Shown piece by piece: positions 43,912 through 54,925 of a stretch of DNA of 64,000 nt. This stretch comes from Sporothrix humicola. Taxonomy: Eukaryota; Ascomycota; Sordariomycetes; Ophiostomatales; Ophiostomataceae. Position 1 is the first letter of the stretch; each line of letters opens with the position of its first letter. The stretch spans positions 356,193 through 420,192 of the forward strand of contig WNYE01000029.1 in NCBI GenBank assembly GCA_021396245.1, written 5' to 3'. Position numbers and translations under genes: made by a program. Under the pieces are notes generated by a model that saw nothing but the letters and a program-made list of their open reading frames with translations, was not told the origin of the DNA and ran no database searches.

Positions 43912-45615
43912 TCACACACTGATTGACTTGTCCTGCATTTTTGGGTTCCTGAGACAGGAAGCAAAGAACACGATTGGCACCACCAACGCCATGCTCGTAA
44001 TCGTCAGCAGCCTCTGAATGTAGCGGTATGACTCGATTATGGCTGTGCGTTCCGGTGTCCCGACTGGATATCCCGCGACCGTAGTAAACGGATCAGCGTA
44101 GACCATGGCAGTAAGAGACGGATCAAGCGGCCCCAGGTCTTTCTCAAGCTGTCCATACAGCACCTGCGTCCAGATAGCCCCTGTGATGCAGTTTCCCACC
44201 GCATAGCCAGCCCAGTTCACAGCCAGCCACAGACTCGTCAGAACCGCCACATCCTGGTGCCTCGCAACAGCCATGGATATAACCACATTGGGAAATGTGA
44301 CCATAGCTGTGGCCGTGCCAACAAGGACCTGACCGGCAATAATGCCGGCATGATCAGAGCCGCCGGCCGACCCTCGGTAATGATACATTAGTCCATAGGC
44401 GACCATCCAGACGGCACACCCGGCAAAGATCAACGGCTTGCAACGACGGATGATGTAGATGATCAGGCCGCCCAAGATACCGCCCACGGCCTCCATGAAA
44501 CTGGAGATTACTGATATCCTGGTAGCCGCTTCAATACTAAAGTCGTAGGCGACGTAGAGCACCGTGTACAGGAACTCGCTCTGTGCCGTAAATGACATGG
44601 CCCCAAAGAAGGAGATGCCCATGGCGGCCCAAACAGCTCTGTCTTTGAACAGGGAGTACGGCAGGACAGGATGACTGGCCTTTGTCTCCCACCACAAAAA
44701 TGCTGGCAGCAAAACAGCACCAAGAACGATTGGAGTGATGATGCCCGGCGTCTTCCATTTTTCGGATTCGCCGCCGGCAAGTGTGAGAGGGATAAGGATG
44801 AGGGAAAGCGTTGCACACAGCAGGAATAGGCCGATTATATCAAGTCTCCGGACGACCGACATAAAAGTAGTGTTAGTCCTGGCTGCTGTAGGTTGTCCAT
44901 TTTCTTCTGATTTCCTAGTCCGGTACCCCATGACGGCGAAGAAGACAACGAGAGGGATCGACAAGACTGGGTAGATGATTGCCCACATCCCGTAACCCCA
45001 TCGCCATGTTGTTGCAGCGAGGACGCTGGACGTGACGTTGCCACTGATCCAGACGTTGATGAGATTGGGGAATGTCGGGAAGAACAAAAAGAAAAGACGT
45101 GTCCGCAGGGAGGTCGTGTCGGCAACGACAATCTCGACAATCAACTGCAGGCTGGTGTACCCGATCTGGCTGAAGAGCGCACCAACAGCAAACGCCTGAA
45201 TATTTCCTGCGGCGGCCTGGATTATGTTGCCAAGAACAAAAAATACAGACACGATAAAGAAACACTCCAGACGGCCGATAAGATCAGATAGCTTGGCGAC
45301 AACTGGCAGACCAGCGGCCGAGATGAGGCCGCGGACGACGTTGATGGTCGACAAGAGGGAGTGGTTGTTCCACGTCGATGTGGCGTAAGATTGGTATGTT
45401 CCCGTGACGAGATAATTCAGTGAGAAGACGTACGAGACCAGGAATAGGCCGATGTACAGTCCACAGCGCCACCGAAATGACATGCCGGCGACAATGGCTT
45501 CCATTCGACGAACTCCGCGAGGCTTTTCGTCGTCAGTTGTTGGTGCATCATTGTCTTTGTGCCCATCAATGACCGTCATTGACTTTTCGTCTCGACGTGC
45601 TGTGTCCGCTGGCAT
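43912..45615 (-). CDS. MFS transporter, siderophore-iron transporter (SIT)-like
   Basis: Intronless, 567 residues with about 14 hydrophobic spans, the number usual for the DHA2/SIT branch of the major facilitator superfamily. After a charged N-terminus comes GVRRMEAI, close to the GVxRxEA phrase that precedes span 1 in fungal siderophore transporters, then LNYLVTGTYQSYAT. Further family-like parts are AKLSDLIGR and the loop with WRWGYGMWAII. No biosynthetic gene for a siderophore is in the window, so it would take up a foreign siderophore or serve a different substrate of the cluster. SIT membership is moderately sure; the substrate is not. Confidence 0.85.
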   Translation of the reverse strand: MPADTARRDEKSMTVIDGHKDNDAPTTDDEKPRGVRRMEAIVAGMSFRWRCGLYIGLFLVSYVFSLNYLVTGTYQSYATSTWNNHSLLSTINVVRGLISAAGLPVVAKLSDLIGRLECFFIVSVFFVLGNIIQAAAGNIQAFAVGALFSQIGYTSLQLIVEIVVADTTSLRTRLFFLFFPTFPNLINVWISGNVTSSVLAATTWRWGYGMWAIIYPVLSIPLVVFFAVMGYRTRKSEENGQPTAARTNTTFMSVVRRLDIIGLFLLCATLSLILIPLTLAGGESEKWKTPGIITPIVLGAVLLPAFLWWETKASHPVLPYSLFKDRAVWAAMGISFFGAMSFTAQSEFLYTVLYVAYDFSIEAATRISVISSFMEAVGGILGGLIIYIIRRCKPLIFAGCAVWMVAYGLMYHYRGSAGGSDHAGIIAGQVLVGTATAMVTFPNVVISMAVARHQDVAVLTSLWLAVNWAGYAVGNCITGAIWTQVLYGQLEKDLGPLDPSLTAMVYADPFTTVAGYPVGTPERTAIIESYRYIQRLLTITSMALVVPIVFFASCLRNPKMQDKSISV

Positions 45616-46640
45616 CCTTTCGAATACTTGTGACTTTTTTGAATAAAATTAGTTGTGAAAATAGCTGCTGTAACTATGAGTCTCTATGACGATCTATTTA
45701 TCTCTTCCATGCCAGGTTAAGTATCAGTATCATATACTGGTCCTTTCAGGATCATCAATGAACACCTGCAGGAGAAAACTCTGCTCTGGTGCATTTATTT
45801 TCTTTTTCTTGAGAACCTTGTCGATCAACCAGCGGTTGAGCCATGATATTTTGGCAGATTTAACCATGCGTGCAAAATACGCTACAGAAGAAAAGAGCAT
45901 GTCAACGATCTGCAATCCATAGTGCGCCCAGGACATTCAAACTGAACTGCCTCTTATTTTCAACGTAGTTGTAGAGGATTGAAGACGGGTTGCGCGCCGT
46001 TGGTCTCTTGGTTGTGCCGGCTCGCGACGACAGCAAACGCCAAGCTTTCTCTATGGAGACAACGCGAACCTTAATGGCCCAACTCGACGTGGAATAGGCC
46101 TAGTGCCGTCGATTTGCCTGCCGCACATACGTTTTGATACTCGTTCTGCTGCATTGATTGATTAGATCAAGGTGCGTTGGGGGAGAAGAAGAAAGTTAAA
46201 ACGACTCGGCTAGCAAACTAACGGTTCTCACCAAGCCGGTTCAGGCATACGAGGACTTCTGTGCTCCATTCTACACAGATTATGCTACAGCTACGTCCAG
46301 TGGCAAGAACCCTACTGGCTATCATTTACCATCTTGGGCTAATAAACCTTTGCTGTGGGACGCTCCTCCAGCTGAAAATTATGAGCATATTGTTACGTGA
46401 TGGTGGAATGACTCGCAACTCAGAAAATGGGAAACCCGACGCACGGGCCATGGAAATACTGCGTTACCGGAGCTGTCACAATGTGATGCCTGTGATAATA
46501 CAAGACAACATAATTGTTACCAGAGTCGCCTATTTTTCGTCTTTGAAATAAAATAAATAAAAAATAACGACGACGATACTTCACTCACTTATCAATTTTT
46601 TTTTTAAAAAAAAAGAGAGGACACAGCTATACAACACACA
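45616..46640. other. Intergenic region with T/A tract
   Basis: Divergent promoters of the SIT-like transporter and the flavin monooxygenase. A T10-A9 tract with near-perfect dyad symmetry lies at about 46596-46615, immediately upstream of the monooxygenase start. Short open frames at 45.7-46.5 kb have no motif support. Confidence 0.45.
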
Positions 46641-47825
46641 ATGGCAGCCCAACCAACCGCACTTATTATTGGAGCCGGCATCGCCGGTTTGTCGGTGGCC
46701 TGGTGGCTAGATAAGGCCGGTTGGAAATCTATTATTGTCGAGCGAAGCCCCTCTATCCGTGACGGTGGATATGTCATGAGCTTGTCGGGCCCAAGCCGCA
46801 ACACGATCCGACAGATGGGCCTTGAAGATACTTTGTACAAGATCGGCGCCCGCTTCGACGAGAATATTATTTTGGATGCAAACAGTCGGGAGCTGATCCG
46901 CTTCAAGTACGTCGACGTCCATGGCAGTGGGCCCGACGGCTCACTGGCGATTTGCCGCAACGATCTGGCGCGTGTTCTCGCCAAAGTTTTGCCAGACAGT
47001 GCCGTCGTCCACTACGGTGAAACGCTGGCCGAAGTCAGCGAGCAGGGCGATAAGATCATTGCAACGCTCAAGCAGAGCGGAGATACCATCGAGGCTGATC
47101 TCTTGATTGGCGCCGACGGTGTTCGTTCCGACATCCGCGATCGGTTCTGGAAAGGCGTCGATTGTTTGGAGCCTCTTGGGTACAGCTATGCTGTCTACGA
47201 CATTGGCAATGCCTCAACGAACAAGCTGTCGTCCAGCTGCGTGACATACAACTCTCCCGGCCACTGCGATATTCTGTATGAGCTACGCAACAACCGCCGT
47301 GCTAGCCTCCATTTGTGGAGAGACGACTATGTGAATCTGGATAGCCATGACGACCGGATGAATACTGTCCGCGCCGTGACGACCGAGACGGGAATCAAGG
47401 CCATAGTCGAGGCGGTCGACGAAGCAGAAGAGGCTGGCTGCACACCGGTGGTGGATAGTATGACCATGATCAACTTACCGCAGTGGTCAAAAGGACGAGT
47501 TCTGCTGCTTGGAGACTCGGCTCACTGTCTAACTCTGATCTCTGGTCAGGGTGCCGGCATGGCATTGGTCTCGGCAGAAATATTGAGCAAAGAGCTGCAG
47601 GCGACGGCAGACGTTGCACAGGCACTGGCCAACCACGAGAAAAAACTGCGGCCGTCCATCACACGGCTTCAAGATCGCAGCCGCAAATTGGCTGCCGTTT
47701 TCATTACTAAGAACTGGCTCAGCTACACGCTGCGGAATCTTGTTATCAAGATCCTGCCGTATTCGTGGATTGTGGGTTGGTTTGCAAAGAGCGCAAAGTC
47801 GGAGCTGGAGTTATTGGCCGATTAG
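46641..47825 (+). CDS. FAD-dependent monooxygenase (class A, PHBH fold)
   Basis: Intronless, 394 residues. FAD-binding GAGIAG at 11-16 with the following acidic residue in VERSPS, the DG motif in IGADGVRSDIRDRF, and LLLGDSAHCLTLISGQGAGMAL for the flavin ribityl/pyrophosphate site. These identify a single-component aromatic-hydroxylase-type flavoprotein, close in build to TetX-like enzymes. The C-terminus has a hydrophobic helix (LRNLVIKILPYSWIVGWF), perhaps membrane-associated. It differs from the phenol-hydroxylase-like enzyme at 9-11 kb in lacking the extra C-terminal domain. It stands at the end of the 33-48 kb group and is convergent with the GH31 gene. Confidence 0.92.
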   Translation: MAAQPTALIIGAGIAGLSVAWWLDKAGWKSIIVERSPSIRDGGYVMSLSGPSRNTIRQMGLEDTLYKIGARFDENIILDANSRELIRFKYVDVHGSGPDGSLAICRNDLARVLAKVLPDSAVVHYGETLAEVSEQGDKIIATLKQSGDTIEADLLIGADGVRSDIRDRFWKGVDCLEPLGYSYAVYDIGNASTNKLSSSCVTYNSPGHCDILYELRNNRRASLHLWRDDYVNLDSHDDRMNTVRAVTTETGIKAIVEAVDEAEEAGCTPVVDSMTMINLPQWSKGRVLLLGDSAHCLTLISGQGAGMALVSAEILSKELQATADVAQALANHEKKLRPSITRLQDRSRKLAAVFITKNWLSYTLRNLVIKILPYSWIVGWFAKSAKSELELLAD

Positions 47826-48435
47826 GGGGATGTGCGGTGACTGTTGTGAAAATTAACGAGCGACCGCATGTGGTTTCATTTTATTTTGTCCAAGTTGATG
47901 TAGGTATATTTCTGCATTTTTTGTTGGGTGTTTTGTATTTTTTTCTCGCTTTTTTCCTCTTTTTAAATTTCATTTTCATTTTGTTGTTAATGATATCTTT
48001 ATCGGCACAGCATACTCCGTAGAACTAATCATCTCAATTCGCAAACACCCCCAAAAATATAAAAAAAATGTCGCTGTAGGAACGCAAGAATGAAAAAGGC
48101 AAGAAGAACAAAAATGAATAAAACTATCCTCTATAACCGCAACCCAACAACACGAGCATGTCCCAGATTCCTCCTGTTCTTTTCTGGATGCCTGTGTTGT
48201 CATCAGGAGATGTTGTCTGTCGTGAGAGCACTAGGCCAAATTAGGAAATTCCGACCCGCCATCTGATAACGGGACGGCACTAGCGTGTAAGACGTCAACA
48301 ACAGAAACAGCAGGAGCGACCTGTCACGGCACAACGACATGCTAATGCGAAAACAATTTCAGATGTATTGGTAAATTTTTGACCCATTACCAACCCAAAT
48401 CTACAGTCTATATCTATTCTTGTAACACGGCTGGC
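47826..48435. other. Intergenic region, T-rich
   Basis: Convergent 3' regions of the monooxygenase and the GH31 gene; strong T-rich tracts at 47910-47990. No gene seen. Confidence 0.45.
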
Positions 48436-50808
48436 CTACACGGTGAGATCAACAATCTCCTCTGCAATGGCTTTATCAAGAACACGCTCATCACGGCTGT
48501 GTTTCCACGATCCCTTCAAGGCGTCGGTTCCAGTCAAGTTGCCATCTTCACCCACCACAATGGCGCCGGAAACCTTTCCAGCAGCATCGACTACGTCAGC
48601 GTGAGCACCAGCGTGAGCACCATACGTGACAATTTCCGAGTCGCTGGCATAGTCGTAGACAGCACTGCGTCCAGTGGCGTCAGCGGCAGGGCCGAGAACG
48701 AGGATGGTGTTGTCGCGCACGTAAAGCGGCATGGAGCCGAAGCCGTGGCGCTCGCCGAACCAGCCGGGACCGTTGCGGACCTTGTTGGTGAAGAACGAGG
48801 TCCAGCGGCCGCGGGGCAGATAGAATTCCACTTCGCCGTCTTCCTCAAAGACAGGCGCAGCAAGCAGGCTGTCGCCGATAAAGAATTGGCGGTCGAGGGT
48901 CCAGGCCGTGGGATCGTCGGGGAACTCGATGCTGGTGGCCCGCACGCTGACCGGGAGACCGACTGCAATGGACGTCTGGGCTTGGGCAAGAATGTAGGGG
49001 AGGAGGCGGTTCTTCAGCGCAGTCCAGCGGGCAAGTGTAGTTGTTGCACTGCCGGGCGACCGGTCGTCGTCGTCGATGGTCCAGGGCACACGGTACGAGT
49101 TGCTGCCATGGAGGCGACTGTGGCTACAGAGGAGACCAAAGGCGACCCAGCGTTTGTAAATCCACGGCGGCGGAGAGCCCTCAAAGCCGCCGATATCGAC
49201 GGACCAGAAACTGAAACCAGACAGGCCCAGGGACAAGGCACCCCGTAGAGACTCGGCCATGGCAACAGCCGTGCTCTCACAGTCACCGCCCCAGTGAAGA
49301 GGGAAACGCTGCGTGCCGGCAGTGGCCGAGCGGGCAAAGAGAACGCCCTGGCCCTGGCCATAGCGGGCCGTCAAAGCCTCGTAGACGACGCGGTTGTAGA
49401 GGAGGGTGTAGTAGTTATGCATGCGGGACGGATCCACGGAACGGTCATGCCATTGAACTCCGCGCGTGGGGATGCGCTCGCCGAAATCGGTCTTGATGGC
49501 ATCGACGCCGAGATCAAACAGTTTGTTCAGACTGGCGGCATACCACGCGCAGGCCTCTGGGTTTGTAAAGTCCACCAGAGCCATGCCAGCTTGCCACAAG
49601 TCCCATTGCCAGATATCACCGTTGGTGCGGCGTAGTAGATATCTCTTCTCGGCAGCATAGGCAAATGCAGCACCGTTCTGAGCAATGTAAGGGTTCATCC
49701 AGACACAGACCTTGCGGCATAGGCCGGCAGCCTTGAGACGAGCAATCTGGCCGGCCGGGTCGGGGAATCTTTCGGAGTCAAAGACAAAGTCGGTCCACGT
49801 GAACGCCTTCATCCAGAAACAGTCATAGTGAAAGACGTCGACCTGGATGCCGCGGTCACGCATGCCCGTCAAGAAGCCCTGGACCGTGGACTCGTCGTAG
49901 TTGGTGGTGAAGCTGGTGCTCAACCACAAGCCATAGCTCCAGGGCGGAAGAGTGCTCGGCTGGCCAGTCAACAGAGAGTAGCGGCGAAGAACATCACGCG
50001 GTGTCGGGCCGTAGATGAGATACCATTTGAGACGCTGGCTGCGGACGAGGGCCTCGATGCGAGAGCAGCGTGCGCTGCCAACCTCGAGTTCAACGCGATC
50101 GGGCGTGTCCAAGAAAATGCCGTAGCCGCGAGAGCTCAGGAAGAAGGGAATGTTCTTATAGGCCTGCTCACTGCTCGTGCCGCCGTCGGCATTCCACAGC
50201 TCGACCTGTTGGCCGACCTTGTTGAACGAGCCAAACCGCTCACCCAGACCGTGGATCGACTCGCCAACGCCCAGGTCTGTCTGTGTGAACATGTAGTGGT
50301 CCTTGCCGGACATATCTTCCTGCTCCTGCGGGTTTGACATGGCCGGGCTGATGGCGAAACCGACACTGCGGTGGCTGAGAGATGTGAGTGTGCGCTTGCT
50401 GTTGTCTGGAGAAGCAGAATGGAAGCGCACGCCAAAGGTGCGCGAGCCGTCTTGCTCGTTGGTCGTGATTGTTGCGGCCACAGAGCCAGAAGCGACAGTG
50501 GTGGACTGGCCATCTTGGGAGACTGCTGCCTCGATAGATTCTCGACCACTCGGGAACAGCTCAAAGTCGGGGCCACGACGCTGGGCACCGTCCCAATGCA
50601 CTGCTTCGACGGACAGAATTCCGTCTGCCTCGGCCTCGATGGTCAGTGTCACTGTCGGCTGGTTAAGTGTGTCGCCACGGGAGCGGATCTTGCCCGTCGG
50701 GCAGAGAAGGCGGACACCACGTGCCGTTGTCGTTGTCTCGTAGATTTCCTCGACATATTTGACGTGCAGGCCCTCGGCCGTGTGCCACATGCCATCACGG
50801 ATCTTCAT
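48436..50808 (-). CDS. GH31 alpha-xylosidase (YicI-like), intracellular
   Basis: Intronless, 790 residues, no signal peptide. It should remove alpha-1,6-linked xylose from xyloglucan oligosaccharides or isoprimeverose. The nucleophile is Asp441 in IKTDFGERIP and the acid/base Asp509 in HWGGD; the phrases FHYDCFWMKAF, FPDPAGQI, KVCVWMNPYIAQ, WQWDLWQAGMALVDFTNPEAC and FARSATAGTQ follow the bacterial YicI alpha-xylosidase order very closely, more so than typical maltase-type GH31 enzymes. N-terminal and C-terminal beta-sandwich domains flank the barrel. It is divergent from a sugar permease with an XlnR-type site between them. Alternative: a general alpha-glucosidase, less likely given the YicI-type active site. 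Confidence 0.93.
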   Translation of the reverse strand: MKIRDGMWHTAEGLHVKYVEEIYETTTTARGVRLLCPTGKIRSRGDTLNQPTVTLTIEAEADGILSVEAVHWDGAQRRGPDFELFPSGRESIEAAVSQDGQSTTVASGSVAATITTNEQDGSRTFGVRFHSASPDNSKRTLTSLSHRSVGFAISPAMSNPQEQEDMSGKDHYMFTQTDLGVGESIHGLGERFGSFNKVGQQVELWNADGGTSSEQAYKNIPFFLSSRGYGIFLDTPDRVELEVGSARCSRIEALVRSQRLKWYLIYGPTPRDVLRRYSLLTGQPSTLPPWSYGLWLSTSFTTNYDESTVQGFLTGMRDRGIQVDVFHYDCFWMKAFTWTDFVFDSERFPDPAGQIARLKAAGLCRKVCVWMNPYIAQNGAAFAYAAEKRYLLRRTNGDIWQWDLWQAGMALVDFTNPEACAWYAASLNKLFDLGVDAIKTDFGERIPTRGVQWHDRSVDPSRMHNYYTLLYNRVVYEALTARYGQGQGVLFARSATAGTQRFPLHWGGDCESTAVAMAESLRGALSLGLSGFSFWSVDIGGFEGSPPPWIYKRWVAFGLLCSHSRLHGSNSYRVPWTIDDDDRSPGSATTTLARWTALKNRLLPYILAQAQTSIAVGLPVSVRATSIEFPDDPTAWTLDRQFFIGDSLLAAPVFEEDGEVEFYLPRGRWTSFFTNKVRNGPGWFGERHGFGSMPLYVRDNTILVLGPAADATGRSAVYDYASDSEIVTYGAHAGAHADVVDAAGKVSGAIVVGEDGNLTGTDALKGSWKHSRDERVLDKAIAEEIVDLTV

Positions 50809-52280
50809 GTTGGAGATGGGGAGCGACTGTTCGTGTAGGAGGGGGAAAATGATGTGGATGACGATATGGAGGGCAGTGGCCTGTCAGTTGGAGAATCGAT
50901 GCCAGTGTCGTAGCCGAGAAATTCTCATGGTAGACGAAGCCATGTTTTATTCTTCATTGAGCACTCTTCTCCGCCGGACCAAATGCCGCTGTGTCATCGC
51001 TCAACAAGGATCAACAAGGATCATGATGACGGTGGTGAGGGGAACCATGTGGTGCGGAGTAGGTGGGAGTAGGTGGAGAGGACGGTGTCACTAGAGCACA
51101 GAATCGGTGAGAAGGCCCGAAATGCCTGGCGTCTCTGCGACGCACCTGACAGGCGGATCTGATTAGTGGGATATTGGATCACCACGGCCGTCATGCTCGG
51201 GTTGAAAGCACGCGACGGCATTCGACGAAATTGGAGGTGGATGGAGGGCGGTGGCAGTCGCATGTTTCATGCTTTCACTGCATTTGTTTGTTTTCGTTTG
51301 AATTCGGGCGCGGGTGCCGTTTCTGATTGGACGGGTCTCCAGTGGGATTTTATGTGTTTTCTCCTCTTTTTCTTGGCGCGTTTTCCGGTGGGATACGGCC
51401 GTGGAGCTCAACTCCGCTTCTCACTTTTTATGCTCAAATGATCGTACTTTCTGGCAAGCTTTTCGCGTCTCCGACACCGAGATTCATTTCCGAGCCGTCA
51501 ACAACGACGCGGGACAGAATTTCTATTAAAGGAAAAGAAAAAGAAAAGAAAAAAGGTCTGCACTAATTGTCGCTACGCGAAATACTTAACTGCCGCCGAG
51601 CCCCGTTGTCTGTGCCGCATGCCGTAGCCCGGTTCTCGGATCAGTCTAGAGCAACTCTGGGGCGGCTTGATCTGCGGCATATGATGGAGAATATGAACTC
51701 CACCGTGGATTAGCGACAGGACGGAGATCCGGCTAAATTCGAATGCAAGCTTGCATCCAGTACCGGGGTGTCAGAGCTAAAATCGGAGCACCTTCTTCAT
51801 CGCCGCTTAAATACAAAACGACAGGGTTGCTCGACTTGCAGTTGGCGGAGAAAAAAGAAAGAAGAGACAAAAAAGAGCACATTAGACAAAACTTCACTTA
51901 CCCATGCCCAATAAGGCCACCCACAGCAGAGACGAGCACAGATGTCCGGGCCGTGGTTCCAGGCGACCAATACGAGTGGCGAGTCGACTCTAGGGGAGTG
52001 TCTTCACTGTAACTGCGTATTCGGTTTCGCACATGTTAACCCCGTGGGGTGTCATTCTGTGGGGATCTTCATGGGGCGTAGGTGAAATGGTGTGAGGAAC
52101 GTCGGATGATGGACTCATGATGGAACAATTGTGTGCGGCTCGATGCTGTTGTTGTAGATATATTAATCATGGAGACACCGGCCGTTGCGGATTTGCTTTT
52201 TCTTGGTCTGCGATTCACTCAACCTTATCCACTGATCAACACGTTCTTTCTTACGACGTACTGCCGACCGTCTGCATACC
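50809..52280. promoter_or_regulatory. Divergent GH31/sugar permease promoter
   Basis: A 1.47-kb bidirectional promoter. GGCTAAA at 51731-51737 matches the XlnR/Xyr1 core (GGCTAA). GTGGGG at 52044-52049 and 52059-52064 match the CreA consensus SYGGRG; they lie about 220-240 bp upstream of the permease. This would fit induction by xylan or xyloglucan sugars and glucose repression. No gene seen. Confidence 0.5.
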
Positions 52281-54026
52281 ATGGCTGATATCGAACTCGG
52301 CACGCAGGCTGCCCTGCATCTGCAGGACAAGCTCGGCGTCACATCTGTCCTTGATGCAAAGAAAGCTTCTGACGCCGAGCATCAGGAGAATGCCTGGGTC
52401 TCGCTGAAGAGAAACAAAAAGGCCGTCTTGTGGTCGGTCCTCGTCTCCATGTCTGTGATCATGGAAGGCTACGACACAATCCTCATTAGCAACTTCTTTG
52501 GCTATCCTCGCTTTGCTGAGAAGTACGGCGTCTACCGTGGACCGGAGCTGGGCTATGTTATCTCCACGCCCTGGCAACAGGGTCTCGGCATGGGCAGTAC
52601 CGTCGGTGCCATTTTCGGTGAGTCCCAAATAGAGTCTTGTTTTTGCTTTCTCTTTTTATCTTATTCGGACGCCTAAAAATTATGTGCCGTCCCCAACTGT
52701 CTTTCCATTGCTAACAGGATAGGCGGCATTATGAACGGCCAGCTCTGTACTCGCTTCGGTTACCGCAAGGTCATGTGCATCTCGCTCTTCTTCATGACGG
52801 CCTTCATCTTCATCACCTTCTTTGCCAAGTCGCTCCCAGTTCTCCTTGTTGGTCAGATTCTCTGTGGTTTCTCATGGGGCGTGTTTGCCACTGTCGGCCC
52901 TTCGTACGCCTCGGAAGTTTGCCCGACCAACCTTCGTGCCTATCTGACGACATATGTCAACCTCTGCTGGGCTATTGGCCAGTTCATTGCCGCTGGTGTG
53001 ATGGAGTCTCTAATCAACCGTCCTGACGAGTGGTCATACCGCATTCCTTTCGCAATCCAGTGGCTGTGGCCCGTCCCTCTGATGGTCGGCTGCTACCTGA
53101 TGCCCGAGAGCCCGTGGTATCTTGTTGGCCGCGACCGCATCGAAGATGCCAAGAAGAGCCTGCGTCGTCTCACATCCGACCGCACCGAAGACGAAATCAA
53201 CGGCCAGCTGGCCATGATGCTGCACACAATCAAGCTCGAGGCCGAGACGACCGCCGGCGCCAACTATATTGACTGCTTCAAGGGCACGGACTTGCGCCGC
53301 ACCGAGATTGCCTGCCTGTCATTTGCCGGCCAGATTCTGTCGGGCAGCACGTTTGCTTACGTCCCCACATACTTCTTTGAGAATGCCGGTCTCAGTGCCG
53401 ACGATGCCTACAAGCTGAACCTCGGCACGACTGCCATTGCATTCTGTGGCACCATTGCCTCATGGTGGCTGATTTCCTACGTTGGGCGGCGCAAGATCTA
53501 TGTTGGCGGCCAGTTCATCACTCTTGTTCTCCTGCTTCTCATTGGCATCGTCAGTGTCTCGTCGCACACCAAGGGCGCTCTCTGGGCCCAGGCTGCCATT
53601 TGCATTATTTGGGTCTTGACATACTCCATGACTCTTGGTCCCATTGCTTACTCTTTCATCTCTGAGATTTCGTCGGCCCGCCTGCGCCCATTGACTGTCT
53701 GTCTTGCCCGCACGTTCTACCAGATCGTCAACATTTTCTCTCAGGTCGTCGAGCCGCAGTTTATGAACCCGACAGCCCTCAATGCCAAGGGTAAGACTGC
53801 CTTCTTCTGGGCCGGCACTGGTCTGTTGATGCTCGTCTGGGCCTACTTCCGTCTTCCCGAGCCCAGCGGCCGTACTTACGAGGAGCTCGACATTCTGTTC
53901 CACCGTGGTGTCTCGGCACGCAAGTTCTCGACTGAAAAGGTCGATGCCTACGAGGATGTGAGCGACCTGGTCAAGGTGGAGCCGGTCGTGCACCAGGAGG
54001 TGGCGCCCCAGGAGAAGGTGCAGTAG
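52281..54026 (+). CDS. MFS sugar permease, alpha-glucoside (MAL) type
   Basis: Plasma-membrane sugar:proton symporter of 546 residues; exons 52281..52617 and 52723..54026. The acceptor must be the second AG (GATAG) because the first (AACAG) gives a stop. Family features: MEGYDTILISNFFGYPRFAEKYG after span 1, as in maltose/alpha-glucoside permeases; R-x-G-R-type loop TRFGYRK; MPESPWYLVGRDR after span 6; and the tail LPEPSGRTYEELDILF. About 12 spans are visible. It faces the alpha-xylosidase gene, so I infer uptake of an alpha-linked disaccharide such as isoprimeverose or a related xyloglucan fragment. Confidence 0.93.
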
Positions 54027-54925
54027 GGGCTCAGAGAGGGGGACGTGTATTTATTCTGGTGTTATTAGAGTGATAAATGATCCACAGGTTGCTGATATTT
54101 TCATATCAGTTTTAGTCTTGTTGCGATGAAGTATGTATGTGTAGAAATATTATGTGCACTCGTAGCACCCATCCCAGAATGAAGTCTAGCAGATTATTAT
54201 GTCATCCATATTAATTTTTTTCGCCGTGAGGTGGCTGCCACGTGTTTCGCTTTTCAGGGGATCATTCATACGAGTGAAGAAAGTACAGTATTCAAAAGAG
54301 CTTAAAATAGTGCAGCACAGTTCCGGCTTTTACCAAGACGAATGATATCAATAGATCGCTGATCACAAGGCTCGGGTTTAGAGAGACCAATGATGTTCCA
54401 TTACCATTGCCGCACTTGTGTGAGAGGAACGGCGGTAATCTTCAGCTCCTACACAGCCCGACTAAACCATGTCTCGCTTCCCTCGTATCCACCATTCCGG
54501 CACAGGCACTGGCAAAAGCTTATTTCAACCCCTGGCCTGAACGCCTGCAAAGGCGCCTTGTCTGACATATTTCTATCTCTCCTCTTCGCGTCATTGGCTC
54601 ATGTGTGCGACACCTTCTCGTATGTGAACTAAAATGAAAATCATTTGCCAGATCATGTATGCTTCGCCATGGTCCATTTTCAGCTGTGCGGGGTTGTCAT
54701 ATTCAAACGAATAAGCAGGAAGGCTGCCTCAAATCCCAACACTACTTCTCCTTTTAATCTGAAAGTACCGTACCGAAATACATAAACAAGTATTTGGCAC
54801 TTCTCGCGACGCAATTGACTTTTAGCGTCTTCCTTTTCGCAAAACTGTGAAAGTTCTCAACGCAGATTCATCCAACACCGTTCCATATTCCAACATACTT
54901 CTCTGTTAAGCACAGAATTTCTACA
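54027..54925. other. Intergenic region
   Basis: AT-rich 3' UTR of the permease, then a promoter-like stretch before the small gene at 54.9 kb. The open frame at 54390-54632 has no features of a real gene. Confidence 0.45.

Noticed and set aside
46261..46551. 96-codon open frame upstream of the flavin monooxygenase
   Set aside because: No motif, no start context and AT-rich; probably chance.
48379..49248. 289-codon plus-strand frame inside the GH31 gene
   Set aside because: Antisense shadow; the minus-strand GH31 frame has clear catalytic motifs.
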